Shown here: in pieces, positions 1 to 8,442 of the stretch
How the letters are laid out: each line of letters begins with the position of its first letter
Numbering within the stretch: position 1 is the first letter of the stretch
Assembly: GCF_036325985.1 (NCBI RefSeq)
Contig: NZ_JAUHLI010000010.1
Location: forward strand, 1 to 64,000
Reading direction: 5' to 3'
DNA: 64,000 bases
DNA from: Alkalimonas cellulosilytica
Lineage (GTDB): Bacteria; Pseudomonadota; Gammaproteobacteria; Enterobacterales; Alteromonadaceae
The notes under the pieces: generated by a model
The model's database searches: none
Told to the model about the DNA's origin: nothing
What the model saw: only the letters and a program-made list of their open reading frames with translations
Made by a program: the position numbers and the translations under genes

Positions 1-27
1 CCGGCATGGCAGGGTTTGGGTAATGGG

Positions 28-58
28 TTCCCGACCACAATCAACGTCAGGTCGGGAA
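28..58 (-). terminator. Hairpin downstream of the DUF4168 gene
   Basis: Nine-base arms TTCCCGACC (28-36) and GGTCGGGAA (50-58) enclose a 13-base loop, just past the stop of the gene at 75-449. No T-run follows on either strand, so a terminator role is only a guess from position. Confidence 0.3.
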
Positions 59-74
59 ACAGGCAAGCAGCTGT

Positions 75-449
75 TTAAGAGTCTGCGCGCGACATGCTAA
101 GAATACGATCACGCAGTTCTTCATCCTGCTGAGCTTGCTGAGCGATGGCGTTGTATTCGGCTGCGGTCAGGCCGGCAGATTCGACTGCTTCGACCATTTC
201 ATTTTGGGCTTGCTGCTGTATTTGCTGGGCTTGCTCCGCACTTTCAGCGCTCTGAAATTCCGCTTCGTACTTGGCACCAATCTCACCGATGGCATCCATC
301 GCCATGGTGAACTGCAGCAGCTTGGCTTCGGTGATTTCAACCTGTTGCTGCTGTTGTGGCTGCATTGCAGCCGGATCGGCCTGTGCAACACTCAGGGTGA
401 CAGAGGCAGAAAAAGCGGCCAGACAAAGGGCAAGGGCAGTTTTCTTCAT
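75..449 (-). CDS. Exported DUF4168-family protein
   Basis: The 124-residue product begins with a clear signal peptide (MKKTALALCLAAFSASVTLS, cleavage near AQA-DP). It continues as a Gln/Glu/Ala-rich, all-helical DUF4168 domain with a QQQQQ stretch near residue 35 and a QQAQQ-type helix near 75. The start at 449 is chosen because an AGGAGT ribosome site lies 7 bases upstream and the signal peptide starts there; an in-frame upstream extension to 542 is poor sequence. DUF4168 proteins are periplasmic or surface proteins of unknown role. The gene is divergent from the histidine kinase at 619 and has a near-consensus sigma-54 promoter, so it is probably a target of that two-component system. Confidence 0.8.
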   Translation of the reverse strand: MKKTALALCLAAFSASVTLSVAQADPAAMQPQQQQQVEITEAKLLQFTMAMDAIGEIGAKYEAEFQSAESAEQAQQIQQQAQNEMVEAVESAGLTAAEYNAIAQQAQQDEELRDRILSMSRADS

Positions 450-485
450 AATGGTACTCCTTTGGTTTGAGTTCGCAAAGACTAC

Positions 486-501
486 TGCCAGAGGCGTGCC
501 A
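486..501 (-). promoter_or_regulatory. Sigma-54 (-24/-12) promoter of the DUF4168 gene
   Basis: Reading the minus strand, TGGCACGCCTCTGGCA matches the sigma-54 consensus TGGCACGN4TTGCW at every fixed position but one. GG and GC are separated by exactly 10 bases. The transcript would start near 475, about 25 bases before the ATG at 449. Confidence 0.7.
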
Positions 502-583
502 ACTCGACAGAAAAACAATAAGCAACTGATATTAAACAACAATAAACAACATCTCCGTTTGATGTCATAGCAACCCCAATTAA

Positions 584-608
584 ATTGTGTATACTAGTGA
601 CACACAAT
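584..608. promoter_or_regulatory. Inverted repeat, probable activator site / operator
   Basis: Perfect 7-base arms ATTGTGT (584-590) and ACACAAT (602-608) are separated by 11 bases. The repeat lies about 110 bp upstream of the predicted sigma-54 start of DUF4168 and overlaps a TATACT -10-like hexamer (590-595) before the kinase gene. That position suits an NtrC-type enhancer site doubling as an autoregulatory operator. The role is inferred. Confidence 0.5.
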
Positions 609-618
609 AGGGGGCAAT

Positions 619-2121
619 GTGACATTTTTATCCAATCTACGACGCTGGCCACAAGCCAGTTTGCAGCGACGCTTATTGCTGTTTGTGGTACTGCCGATGC
701 TGTTGCTGGTCGGGCTGGCGATTCGTTTTGGCCTGGCTTTAACCAGTGAGTTAGTCAGCAATAGCATGCGCACTGACTTGGAGCTGATTGGCCGTGCGAT
801 CCGGGTACCGATTAGCGATGCACTGCTGCAGCAAGATCTGGTAGCCATCAATGCTCATCTGGAGTCGGTGTTTACCATAGGCCGGGTCTACGGTGCTTCG
901 GTGTACAACACCGATGGTCGTCTGGTTGCTGCGACCGGAGTGACAGAGCGCGACCTGTCCGACAGCGAGCTGGCTTCGGAGGTGGTGCGAACCGGTCTGC
1001 AGCAGGATGGTTACCACTCGGTATCCGGCCAGTCACTATTCTCACATTTTTTACCGGTGATTGATCGCAGCGGTCAGATCCATGGCTTGCTGCAGATCAG
1101 CCGTAAAGGCAGTGATTTCGAGCAAAGCCTCAGTCGGATGTCAACCCTGGCCTGGATGAGCTGGGTCGCAATGGCACTAGTTAGCCTGTTGATTATGTGG
1201 CGCGGTCATCAGCGTGCCATCGGCCAGCCGGTGCATCAGTTGGTGGACAGCATGCGTAAGGTCGCCGCCGGCAATAGCAAGCACCGCGCTTCACTGGAAG
1301 GCCCGGCCGAGCTGGCCGAAGTCGCTGCTGGTCTCAATCAAATGCTGGATGATATGGCAGAAGCGCAACAACAACTGCTGAACCAACAAGAACAGCAACA
1401 ACGAATGCAACAACAGCTGAAGAAGCAGGAAACCATGGCGGCTATTGGCCAGGTGGTCAGTGGCGTTGCACATGAGCTTGGCGCACCGCTCAGTGTGATT
1501 GATGGCCGGGCACAGCGGTTGCTGCGCCTGCAGCAAGACGAAGACAGCCAGCGCCAGCTGGATGCCATTCGTGGCCAGGTGCAGCGACTGAGCCGGATGG
1601 TGAAGCAGCTGCAAGCTTTTGCCCATACCCCGGTTGCCAGCTGGCAAACGATCTCTTTGCCGGAGTTGCTCCAGCAAGCGCTGACCAGTATCAGCTTTGA
1701 ACTGCAACCCGGTGATGCCGAGCCCCGGCTGCTGGCTCCCTGCCCGGCACTGGTGCTAACGCTGGATCCGGATCGCTTCGAGCTGGCACTGGTCAATGGC
1801 CTGCGCAATGCGGTGCAGGCCGCCCGCTCCGAAGTGCTTATTCAGGTGATTAGCGATCCGCATTCCTTAACTATTTTGATTGAAGACGACGGGCCCGGCC
1901 TGCCGACAGGCCAGGCAGCAGCCGATGTGATGCAGCCTTTTGTCTCCACGAAACCGCAAGGCCAGGGCACCGGCCTTGGCCTGGCTATCGTGCAGCAAAT
2001 TCTGCAGGAACATCAGGGCAGTGTGCAACTGTCTAACAAAACGCAACCAAACCAAGAGGTAACAGGTTGCCGCCTAAGCCTGACCCTGCCATTCGATACC
2101 ATGAAGGAGCCAAAGTCATGA
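619..2121 (+). CDS. Sensor histidine kinase, HAMP type
   Basis: The 500-residue inner-membrane kinase has a first transmembrane helix (about residues 19-41), a periplasmic sensor domain (42-175) and a second helix (about 178-195). A HAMP-like linker and a Gln-rich coiled coil (245-270) follow. HisKA carries the phospho-acceptor His285 in the H-box GVAHELGAPLS. The ATPase domain has an N-box (NGLRNAVQAA), G1 (DDGPGLP) and G2 (GTGLGLAI). The GTG start at 619 has a purine-rich AGGGGG site upstream; the overlapping ATG at 617 runs straight into a stop. Its stop overlaps the start of the response regulator (ATGA). The signal sensed is unknown. It lacks the multi-TM N-terminus of PrsK, the PEP-CTERM kinase. 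Confidence 0.92.
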   Translation: MTFLSNLRRWPQASLQRRLLLFVVLPMLLLVGLAIRFGLALTSELVSNSMRTDLELIGRAIRVPISDALLQQDLVAINAHLESVFTIGRVYGASVYNTDGRLVAATGVTERDLSDSELASEVVRTGLQQDGYHSVSGQSLFSHFLPVIDRSGQIHGLLQISRKGSDFEQSLSRMSTLAWMSWVAMALVSLLIMWRGHQRAIGQPVHQLVDSMRKVAAGNSKHRASLEGPAELAEVAAGLNQMLDDMAEAQQQLLNQQEQQQRMQQQLKKQETMAAIGQVVSGVAHELGAPLSVIDGRAQRLLRLQQDEDSQRQLDAIRGQVQRLSRMVKQLQAFAHTPVASWQTISLPELLQQALTSISFELQPGDAEPRLLAPCPALVLTLDPDRFELALVNGLRNAVQAARSEVLIQVISDPHSLTILIEDDGPGLPTGQAAADVMQPFVSTKPQGQGTGLGLAIVQQILQEHQGSVQLSNKTQPNQEVTGCRLSLTLPFDTMKEPKS

Positions 2122-3512
2122 CATTCTCACCCCACCAGCTGGCGATTGTGGAAGATGATCCGGCCCTGCTTGAGTTATTGCAGGAGGAACTGACCGGCCA
2201 GGGGTATCAGGTAACTGCCTTTGCCCAGGCGGAAGATTTGCTCGCAGTACTGGCAGAGCACTCTTTTGCACTGGTGATCAGCGATATTCGACTACCCGGT
2301 ATCAGCGGCCTGGAGCTGCTAAGCCGCATCAAGCAACTCACCAATCCACCGGCACTGTTGCTGATCACTGCCTTTGGGACCGTGCGACAGGCCGTTGCTG
2401 CTTTAAAACAGGGTGCCGACGACTTTCTGACCAAACCGCTGGACCTGGATCACCTGACATTGTCCGTACAACGCTTGCTGGCCCACCAGGCACTGCAACG
2501 CGAGGTCAAGCAGCTGCGGCAACAGCAACAGGAGAGCCCTGATGGCATCACCGGGATGGTTGGTAAAAGCCGTGCCATGCGCCGGCTGTACCAGCACATT
2601 GCCCAGGTGGCACCGGCCCAGGGCGCCGTGCTGATTCTGGGAGAAAGTGGCAGTGGTAAGGAGCTGGTTGCTCAGGCCATTCACCGGCAAAGTGCCCGCA
2701 GCGAGCAGCCGTTTATCGCCGTCAACTGCGCCGGCATCCCGGCCGAACTGATGGAGAGCGAGTTTTTCGGCCATGCTGCCGGTGCTTTTACCGGTGCCCG
2801 TAACGCCCGCCAGGGCCTGTTTAAAGAAGCCGATGGCGGCACCCTGTTGCTGGATGAAATCGCTGAAATGCCATTGCTGCTGCAAGCCAAATTACTGCGG
2901 GTCTTGCAGGAAGGAAAAATACGCCCGGTGGGCAGTGATCAGGAATACAGCATTGATGTACGTATTCTGGCTGCTACCCACCAGGATCTGGAGCAAAAAG
3001 TCGAGGCGGGTAGCTTTCGTGCCGACTTATTTTACCGGCTGGAAACCTTTAGCTTGCAGGTACCACCGCTGCGTGAGCGGGCCGATGATCTGGAGCTGCT
3101 GGCCGATGTCTTTTTACAAAAGCTAAAGCAACAGCAACCCAAAAATGTGCAGGGCATCAGTCCGGAAACACTCGATTGTCTGTACCGCTATCCTTTCCCC
3201 GGCAATGTGCGGGAATTGCAAAACGCCATTGAGCGCGCTTTTACCTTCGCCGATAGCACAGAGATTCAGCCGGCAGATTTGCCCGGCCGTATCTGCAATT
3301 ATCAACCAGAGACCAATCAGCCTCACCAAAGCCACACCAGTTGGCCCAGCCTGCAGCAATTGCAGCGCAACTATGTACAGCAGGTACTGCAACACACTGC
3401 AGGTAACAAACAAAAAGCGGCTCAGTTGCTTGGCATTACCCGCCGAACCCTGTACCGCTGGCTGGAGCCGGCAAGCAGCGATAGCGAAGACCCTGACCAT
3501 GCAGCGAAGTGA
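2118..3512 (+). CDS. NtrC-family sigma-54-dependent response regulator
   Basis: The 464-residue product has a receiver domain (phospho-acceptor Asp56 in SDIRLPG, conserved Lys in the TKPLD motif). The AAA+ domain carries Walker A GESGSGKE, the sigma-54-contacting loop GAFTGA and Walker B GTLLLDEIAEM. A C-terminal Fis-type helix-turn-helix includes AAQLLGITRRTLYRWL. The ATG at 2118 is chosen because it overlaps the kinase stop and has an AAGGAG site; an in-frame reading back to 2067 adds only sequence overlapping the kinase. It should activate sigma-54 promoters, and a good one lies divergently at 486-501. Confidence 0.93.
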   Translation: MTFSPHQLAIVEDDPALLELLQEELTGQGYQVTAFAQAEDLLAVLAEHSFALVISDIRLPGISGLELLSRIKQLTNPPALLLITAFGTVRQAVAALKQGADDFLTKPLDLDHLTLSVQRLLAHQALQREVKQLRQQQQESPDGITGMVGKSRAMRRLYQHIAQVAPAQGAVLILGESGSGKELVAQAIHRQSARSEQPFIAVNCAGIPAELMESEFFGHAAGAFTGARNARQGLFKEADGGTLLLDEIAEMPLLLQAKLLRVLQEGKIRPVGSDQEYSIDVRILAATHQDLEQKVEAGSFRADLFYRLETFSLQVPPLRERADDLELLADVFLQKLKQQQPKNVQGISPETLDCLYRYPFPGNVRELQNAIERAFTFADSTEIQPADLPGRICNYQPETNQPHQSHTSWPSLQQLQRNYVQQVLQHTAGNKQKAAQLLGITRRTLYRWLEPASSDSEDPDHAAK

Positions 3513-4302
3513 TACCAGCCCGGCTTATCAGCAACTGCTGGATCAGCTCTGCAGCCATTTGCTGGCCTTGCCCAAACCAGTCGTAGTGGGCCTTAGTGGT
3601 GCTCAGGGCAGTGGCAAGAGCACGCTGGCCCGCCTGCTCACCGAGCAGCTCACGGCTTTAGGCCTAACTACGGCTACCGTATCGCTGGATGATTATTACC
3701 TGAGCAAAGCATTGCGCCAGCAACTGGCAGAGCAGGTGCATCCACTATTGGCCCAGCGGGGTGTACCAGGCACCCACGCCATTGACAGAGCCATTGCCGA
3801 TGCCAACAAGGTACTCGCAGCAAAGCCGGTGCAGCTGCCTTGTTTTGATAAAGCTCTGGATGAGCCAGTCGCTGACCGGCCGCAGCAACAGCTGCAACTG
3901 CTGATCGTCGAAGGCTGGTGTCTGGGACTTAGCCCACAGAGTGCGCAAGAGCTTGACCAGCCACAGAACAGCCTGGAGGCCAGCGCTGATCCGACCGGTC
4001 AATGGCGACACTTTATCAACCAGCAATTGGCCGGCGCTTATCAGCAGTATTGGCAGTTACTCAAGCCACTGATCTGGCTGCAGGCACCGGATTGGGAGTC
4101 GGTCTGTCGCTGGCGGGCCAAACAAGAGCAGCAACTGTGGCAACAACATGGTCAGGGCATGACGAAGCAGCAGCTTGAGTACTTTATGCTGAGTTTTGAA
4201 CGCTTAACCCGCGCCAGTTGGCAGCAGTTGCCTTGGCTGGCCGACCTTTGCATACCCCTGGATCACCAGCAACAGCCACAACTGTCATCCATTGGTCATT
4301 AG
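3499..4302 (+). CDS. P-loop D-glycerate 3-kinase family protein
   Basis: The 267-residue product resembles plant and fungal glycerate 3-kinase and COG4240 kinases. It has a P-loop (GLSGAQGSGKST, residues 31-42), a SLDDYYL motif and a late VEGWCLG strand. The family phosphorylates D-glycerate to 3-phosphoglycerate in the cytosol. The chosen ATG lies 14 bases inside the end of the regulator gene, so the three genes form a translationally coupled operon. Why a glycerate kinase rides with a sigma-54 two-component system is unclear. Family membership is fairly sure; the substrate is inferred. Confidence 0.8.
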   Translation: MQRSDTSPAYQQLLDQLCSHLLALPKPVVVGLSGAQGSGKSTLARLLTEQLTALGLTTATVSLDDYYLSKALRQQLAEQVHPLLAQRGVPGTHAIDRAIADANKVLAAKPVQLPCFDKALDEPVADRPQQQLQLLIVEGWCLGLSPQSAQELDQPQNSLEASADPTGQWRHFINQQLAGAYQQYWQLLKPLIWLQAPDWESVCRWRAKQEQQLWQQHGQGMTKQQLEYFMLSFERLTRASWQQLPWLADLCIPLDHQQQPQLSSIGH

Positions 4303-4353
4303 GCAAAGTCGTTTCGATTTTGTACAATTCCATTTCGCCATTGCGGAGTGACT

Positions 4354-5484
4354 ATGCGGCTGATCCGACACCTGTTATCCCGACTCACCGAGGACCTGCT
4401 GTTATTGGCTTTGCTGCTGGTACTGCCATGGCTGCTATGGCTGGTTCCCAGCAGCCCGGCAGCGCTGCTGCATCTGGTAGACTGGACCACCATCACCGCC
4501 TTGGCTGCCTTGATGTTGCTAAGCCGGGGTTTGGAAGACAGTGGCTATTTGACCCGCTTTGCCGCCTGGCTGTTACGGCAAGAACATTCGCAGCGCCAAC
4601 TGGCGGTGGTGCTGGTGGTGTTTGCAGCGCTGCTATCGGCAGTGATTACCAACGATGTAGCGCTTTTTGTACTGGTGCCTATCTGTCTCAGTCTTGCCAG
4701 GCTGAGTGGTTTACCCGTTGGCCGTTTGATTATTTTTCTGGCGCTGGCAGTCAATGCCGGCTCCAGCATCAGCCCCATCGGCAATCCGCAGAACCTGCTG
4801 CTGTGGCAGGCATCCGGCCTTGGTTTTTTGCAATTCTTGCTGATGATGCTGCCACTGGCTCTGGCACTCACCCTGCTGTTGATGCTGCTCAGTTATCTGG
4901 CCTTCCCATCCAGCCGTTTGTCCTTACCAGCCAGCTCTGTGCAACCACAGCAGCATAAAGAACTGTTTCGCTGGTCACTGCTCGGCTATCTGCCAGTGAT
5001 TGCAGCCATTGAGCTTGGCTATGCCCCGGCAGCTGCCGGGCTGGTGCTTGTTAGCTATTGGCTGAAAGCCAAAAACGTGGTGCTTGGTATCGACTGGTGG
5101 TTGCTGCTGATTTTTGCACTGATGTTCATTGATTTAGGCTTGCTGGCACAGTTGCCACTAATGCAGCAACTGGCGACCTCCTCGCTGGAACTACCGGGTG
5201 GGGCTTTTACCGCCGGCGCCTTATTATCGCAGCTTCTGTCGAATGTGCCGGCAGCAATCTTCCTGCAAAACTTTACCGACGACTGGCGGGCACTTAGCTG
5301 GGGGGTGAGTGTGGGTGGCTTTGGTCTGGCTATTGGTTCGCTGGCCAACCTGATCGCACTACGGCTGGCAAGACAACCCGGGCTCTGGCGGGAGTTTCAT
5401 GCCTGGTCCATCCCGCTCTTTTTTATCAGCGCCCTTACAGGTGCTTTGTTATTGGCAATCGCTAACGGCTGTTGCGTTTGGTAG
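4354..5484 (+). CDS. SLC13/ArsB-type ion transporter
   Basis: The 376-residue protein is strongly hydrophobic with about ten membrane segments. It carries signatures of the ArsB/NhaD/CitMHS superfamily: VITNDVALFVLVP near residue 90 and SSISPIGNPQNLLLW near 140, with a second half-repeat containing LLSNVPAAIFL. It probably exchanges an anion or sodium ions across the inner membrane, but the substrate cannot be read. The ATG at 4354 fits a GGAG site 5 bases upstream; a GTG at 4348 overlaps that site. It begins 51 bases after the glycerate kinase and may be co-transcribed. Confidence 0.82.
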   Translation: MRLIRHLLSRLTEDLLLLALLLVLPWLLWLVPSSPAALLHLVDWTTITALAALMLLSRGLEDSGYLTRFAAWLLRQEHSQRQLAVVLVVFAALLSAVITNDVALFVLVPICLSLARLSGLPVGRLIIFLALAVNAGSSISPIGNPQNLLLWQASGLGFLQFLLMMLPLALALTLLLMLLSYLAFPSSRLSLPASSVQPQQHKELFRWSLLGYLPVIAAIELGYAPAAAGLVLVSYWLKAKNVVLGIDWWLLLIFALMFIDLGLLAQLPLMQQLATSSLELPGGAFTAGALLSQLLSNVPAAIFLQNFTDDWRALSWGVSVGGFGLAIGSLANLIALRLARQPGLWREFHAWSIPLFFISALTGALLLAIANGCCVW

Positions 5485-5574
5485 TCTTTGGTTATTAAGT
5501 GTTACGGCAACTGGCTGCCAACACAAGCTCTGCAGTATGCTGATACCCTTCATGTATCGCAAATGGGTTTATTG

Positions 5575-6351
5575 ATGAAATTAGTACGTTTTTTGCTGCT
5601 AGCCAGCAGTGTTATTTTCACCGGCTCCATCCAGGCAACCATTGTCGAATTCCGAACCTCGTTGGGTAACTTTGAAGTCAATTTGTTTGACGAGATCACC
5701 CCCCAAACGGTAGAGAATTTCCTGCACTATGTCGAAGATGAAAGCTATCACAACAGCGTGATCCATCGCCTGATACCGGATTTTGTGGTGCAGGGAGGCG
5801 GTTTTGCCTACACTGGTGAGCTGCCACTGAGCGTGATACCTGCCAAAGCGGCGGTGCAAAATGAGCCCAAACTGTCGAACCGAAAAGGCACCATCGCCAT
5901 GGCTAAGTTGGAAAACCGTCCCAACAGCGCCACGAACCAATGGTTTTTCAACTTAAAAGACAACCATGCAGGCCAGCCTCAACTGGATACCCAGAATGGT
6001 GGCTTTACCGTGTTTGGTCAGATTTCTGAACAAGGGATGGAAATATTGGAAGCCATTGCTGCGCTGCCGCGTTTTAATCTGGGCGGCGCAGCCAGCAGTA
6101 TGCCGCTGCGCAATTACAGCACGGCCGATGCCGCTGCCAATAAACCCATCACAGCAGAAAATCTGGTGTTGATTGAAAGTGTGGTCATTGTCGATGCCAG
6201 AATTAACACGGCCAGCGGACTGAACCCGGTAGCCAATACCCTGATTGGCCAGCAACCACCGCCAGATAATTCTCAGGACAGTGGCGGCTCACTTTTCTGG
6301 CTGGTGTTAGGCCTGGCGGGGATCCTGCTGCTACGGCGCCAAGTGCCGTAA
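5575..6351 (+). CDS. Exported cyclophilin-type prolyl isomerase with GlyGly-CTERM tail
   Basis: The 258-residue product starts with a signal peptide (MKLVRFLLLASS..., cleavage near IQA). A cyclophilin domain follows (IVEFRTSLGNFEVNLFDE, FVVQGGGF, TNQWFFNL), which isomerises peptidyl-prolyl bonds outside the cytoplasm. A low-complexity linker (QQPPPDNSQDSGG) leads to a C-terminal GG, a hydrophobic helix and a basic end (LLLRRQ). That is the architecture of a GlyGly-CTERM signal handled by rhombosortase. The start at 5575 is set by the signal peptide; in-frame Met codons at 5563 and 5488 have no better ribosome site. PpiA normally lacks such a tail. Confidence 0.85.
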   Translation: MKLVRFLLLASSVIFTGSIQATIVEFRTSLGNFEVNLFDEITPQTVENFLHYVEDESYHNSVIHRLIPDFVVQGGGFAYTGELPLSVIPAKAAVQNEPKLSNRKGTIAMAKLENRPNSATNQWFFNLKDNHAGQPQLDTQNGGFTVFGQISEQGMEILEAIAALPRFNLGGAASSMPLRNYSTADAAANKPITAENLVLIESVVIVDARINTASGLNPVANTLIGQQPPPDNSQDSGGSLFWLVLGLAGILLLRRQVP

Positions 6352-6375
6352 CATTTAGGTGTGATTCACTGTTTA

Positions 6376-6406
6376 TGCCCAGCGGGAAACCAACTCCGGC
6401 TGGGCA
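6376..6406. terminator. Hairpin between convergent genes
   Basis: Eight-base arms TGCCCAGC (6376-6383) and GCTGGGCA (6399-6406), with further GGG/CC pairing possible inside, lie between the ends of the cyclophilin and the KfrA-like gene. There is no strong T-run, but the position suits a bidirectional terminator. Confidence 0.45.
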
Positions 6407-6436
6407 CAATAAAGCAGCTTTCAGGTTGGGGCGCGT

Positions 6437-8188
6437 CTAAACGATCCCAGCCTTACTCAGTTGCTGTTCCAACGTAGCGATACGCTGTTGTGCCTGTTGG
6501 TTGGATAAAGTCAGCCGCTCGATGGTCGAGGTCGAGTTGTTCTTCACAAAGCTCAGTTGCTCCTCCATCTTCGCCAGTCGCTGTTGCAGCTGCTCTTTTT
6601 CCTGCAGGTACTGCTGCTGCGCTTCACGCAACTGCTTGTTCTCTTCCCGTTGCAACTTAATGGTTTCACGCTGACGGTTTTGATGGCCAGCCGTAACTTC
6701 ACTCTGCTCTTTGAGCATCTGATTGGTATTCTGCAAGTGAGCAATTTTACTTTCCATCACCTGCAAGCGAGAGCGTAAACGTTGCAACTCTTGCTCTTGC
6801 TCGACGAACTCGTGCTGTGAACGCATTTCCGGCAACTTGGAAGACAGTTGCTCAATTTGCAGCGCTTGCTCTTTCAGTTGCTCAGCCATCTCGTTTTTGG
6901 CGGTAATCACATCTTCCAGTTGCTGCCTGGCATCATCCCGCTCCTGCTGCAATTGAGCCAGATTCCCTCCCTGAGTGGCCGCACTTTGCTCGCTTTCCTT
7001 GAGCTTTGCCTCCAACTGTTGGTATTGCTGGCTGGCTTCATCCAGCTTTTTCTGCAAAGCAGCGCTGGCTTGCTCTGATTTTTGCAGTTGCTGCTCAAGC
7101 ACCGGCAGCTCTTGCTTTTGCAATGAGAGCTCTTTCTGGGTTTGCTCCAGCTTTTCTTCCAGCTGGTTGACATGCTCGGCATGCTTAGACCCTGCCTGCG
7201 ACTGCAGTTCAGCATTGGCCATCTGCAGAGCATCCAACTTCTGCGCCAGCAACTCATACTGCTCGTCACCCTGCCGTTTTGCCTGCATCGCCTCATCGCG
7301 CTGTTGTTCTGCTTCAGCCAGTTGGTCTTTCACTTTGTTCAGCTCAGCCTGATGTTGCACCAGACTTTGCTGCAGTTCATTCAGGGCTTTCTGACGTTCA
7401 ATCGCCAATTGCTGTGCATCGGTAAACTGCTGATGCAGATCTTCACTGTCTTCGGTAAGCTCGCGCGCTCTGTCGCGTAACTGGGCAATTTCTTGCTGCA
7501 GATCTTGCTGTTGTTGCTCCAGTTCTTCGATATGCAACTCCAGTTGCGACACCATAGCGTCATCGGCAACAGGCACATTGGTAGGTTCGGATGATGTCGT
7601 CACGTCAGTCTCTCTTGCTGCTTTGGATGGGCTAGCTGCCGGTTGGGCCGCCGTCTCTTTTTTATCTTTGTTCACATCTTGTTTTTTGATTGCCTGCTCA
7701 GGTGCTTTGTCTTTTTTGGGTTTGCTGCTGACCTCTGCAGCACGAACAATAGCATCATCCATCGACTTTGCTACCGGTTGGTCCGTTGCAGCTTCTGAGG
7801 CTGGAGCATCTATTACCGGCACTTCTGGCTCGGCTTTTTGCTTTGGCTCAGTGGGTGAACTCTCGCTCACTCTGGCATCGGACTGATCAGTGCCAAAAGC
7901 AGAGCTTGTCTCTTTCATCATTTTTTTGCTGAAATTGATCATCTTACTGAAAGAGCCAGGAACTTTTTCGGTCAGGGCACTCAAGGATGGAAGCCCCATG
8001 CCAGAAGATGACGAATCCTGCTTGCCTTGCTGAGGAACGTATTGGGTTTCACTGCACCAATGATCAAAATGCACCACTATGCTGGAGCGACTGCCATCCA
8101 GATGTTTTGCCAAAAGATCCAGGGTGATGATTTGACCTTCCCGCTGCAACCGCTCACACACTGCTTTCACTTCGCTGTAATTTGCCAT
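6437..8188 (-). CDS. KfrA-like DNA-binding coiled-coil protein
   Basis: The 583-residue product has a KfrA_N-like domain at residues 1-60 (MANYSEVKAVCERLQREGQ..., DGSRSSIVVHFDHW). A disordered Lys/Glu/Pro/Ala region spans about 70-205, and a very long Gln/Glu/Leu heptad coiled coil spans about 210-580. KfrA proteins bind DNA through the N-terminus and polymerise through the coil to form a bracing filament in plasmid partition. It is divergent from a ParA / ribbon-helix-helix pair, with two palindromes between. It could alternatively be a chromosomal nucleoid-associated protein. Confidence 0.75.
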   Translation of the reverse strand: MANYSEVKAVCERLQREGQIITLDLLAKHLDGSRSSIVVHFDHWCSETQYVPQQGKQDSSSSGMGLPSLSALTEKVPGSFSKMINFSKKMMKETSSAFGTDQSDARVSESSPTEPKQKAEPEVPVIDAPASEAATDQPVAKSMDDAIVRAAEVSSKPKKDKAPEQAIKKQDVNKDKKETAAQPAASPSKAARETDVTTSSEPTNVPVADDAMVSQLELHIEELEQQQQDLQQEIAQLRDRARELTEDSEDLHQQFTDAQQLAIERQKALNELQQSLVQHQAELNKVKDQLAEAEQQRDEAMQAKRQGDEQYELLAQKLDALQMANAELQSQAGSKHAEHVNQLEEKLEQTQKELSLQKQELPVLEQQLQKSEQASAALQKKLDEASQQYQQLEAKLKESEQSAATQGGNLAQLQQERDDARQQLEDVITAKNEMAEQLKEQALQIEQLSSKLPEMRSQHEFVEQEQELQRLRSRLQVMESKIAHLQNTNQMLKEQSEVTAGHQNRQRETIKLQREENKQLREAQQQYLQEKEQLQQRLAKMEEQLSFVKNNSTSTIERLTLSNQQAQQRIATLEQQLSKAGIV

Positions 8189-8248
8189 TGCTTACCCGCT
8201 CTCACTTGCTACCACTGAGCATTATAGAATACTTCGTTTTTGTAGAAA

Positions 8249-8264
8249 CAGGAAACCTTTCCTG
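8249..8264. promoter_or_regulatory. Palindrome, possible operator near the KfrA-like gene
   Basis: CAGGAAA and TTTCCTG form perfect 7-base arms around CC, about 60 bp before the KfrA-like start. KfrA-type proteins commonly bind palindromes in their own promoter; that link is inferred. Confidence 0.4.
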
Positions 8265-8377
8265 CATGTTTTTTGCTCATTTATTACATCAGGTACACAG
8301 ACCAGCACGCCATCGAGCATGGCCTAAGTCATTAAAAAGAAAAAAGTCAGCCTGATTCGCTGAATGCTTATTTAGCA

Positions 8378-8395
8378 CCTATACTCCAGTATAGG
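8378..8395. promoter_or_regulatory. Palindrome upstream of parA
   Basis: CCTATACT and AGTATAGG form perfect 8-base arms around CC, ending 47 bp before the ParA start. It is a candidate operator or centromere-like site for the ribbon-helix-helix protein or KfrA. Both arms contain TATACT-like hexamers and may overlap a promoter. Confidence 0.45.
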
Positions 8396-8442
8396 CCAAT
8401 TTACAGGCCGTTGTCTGTTCATTGCAACATGAGGAAAGGCTG

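Noticed and set aside
1..23. A possible last few codons of a plus-strand gene ending TAA at 21-23
   Set aside because: Only six codons are visible and nothing supports coding.
619..3512. Kinase/regulator pair as PrsK/PrsR of the PEP-CTERM system
   Set aside because: The kinase has two membrane helices and no multi-TM or GAF region expected of PrsK, and neither PEP-CTERM gene is adjacent.
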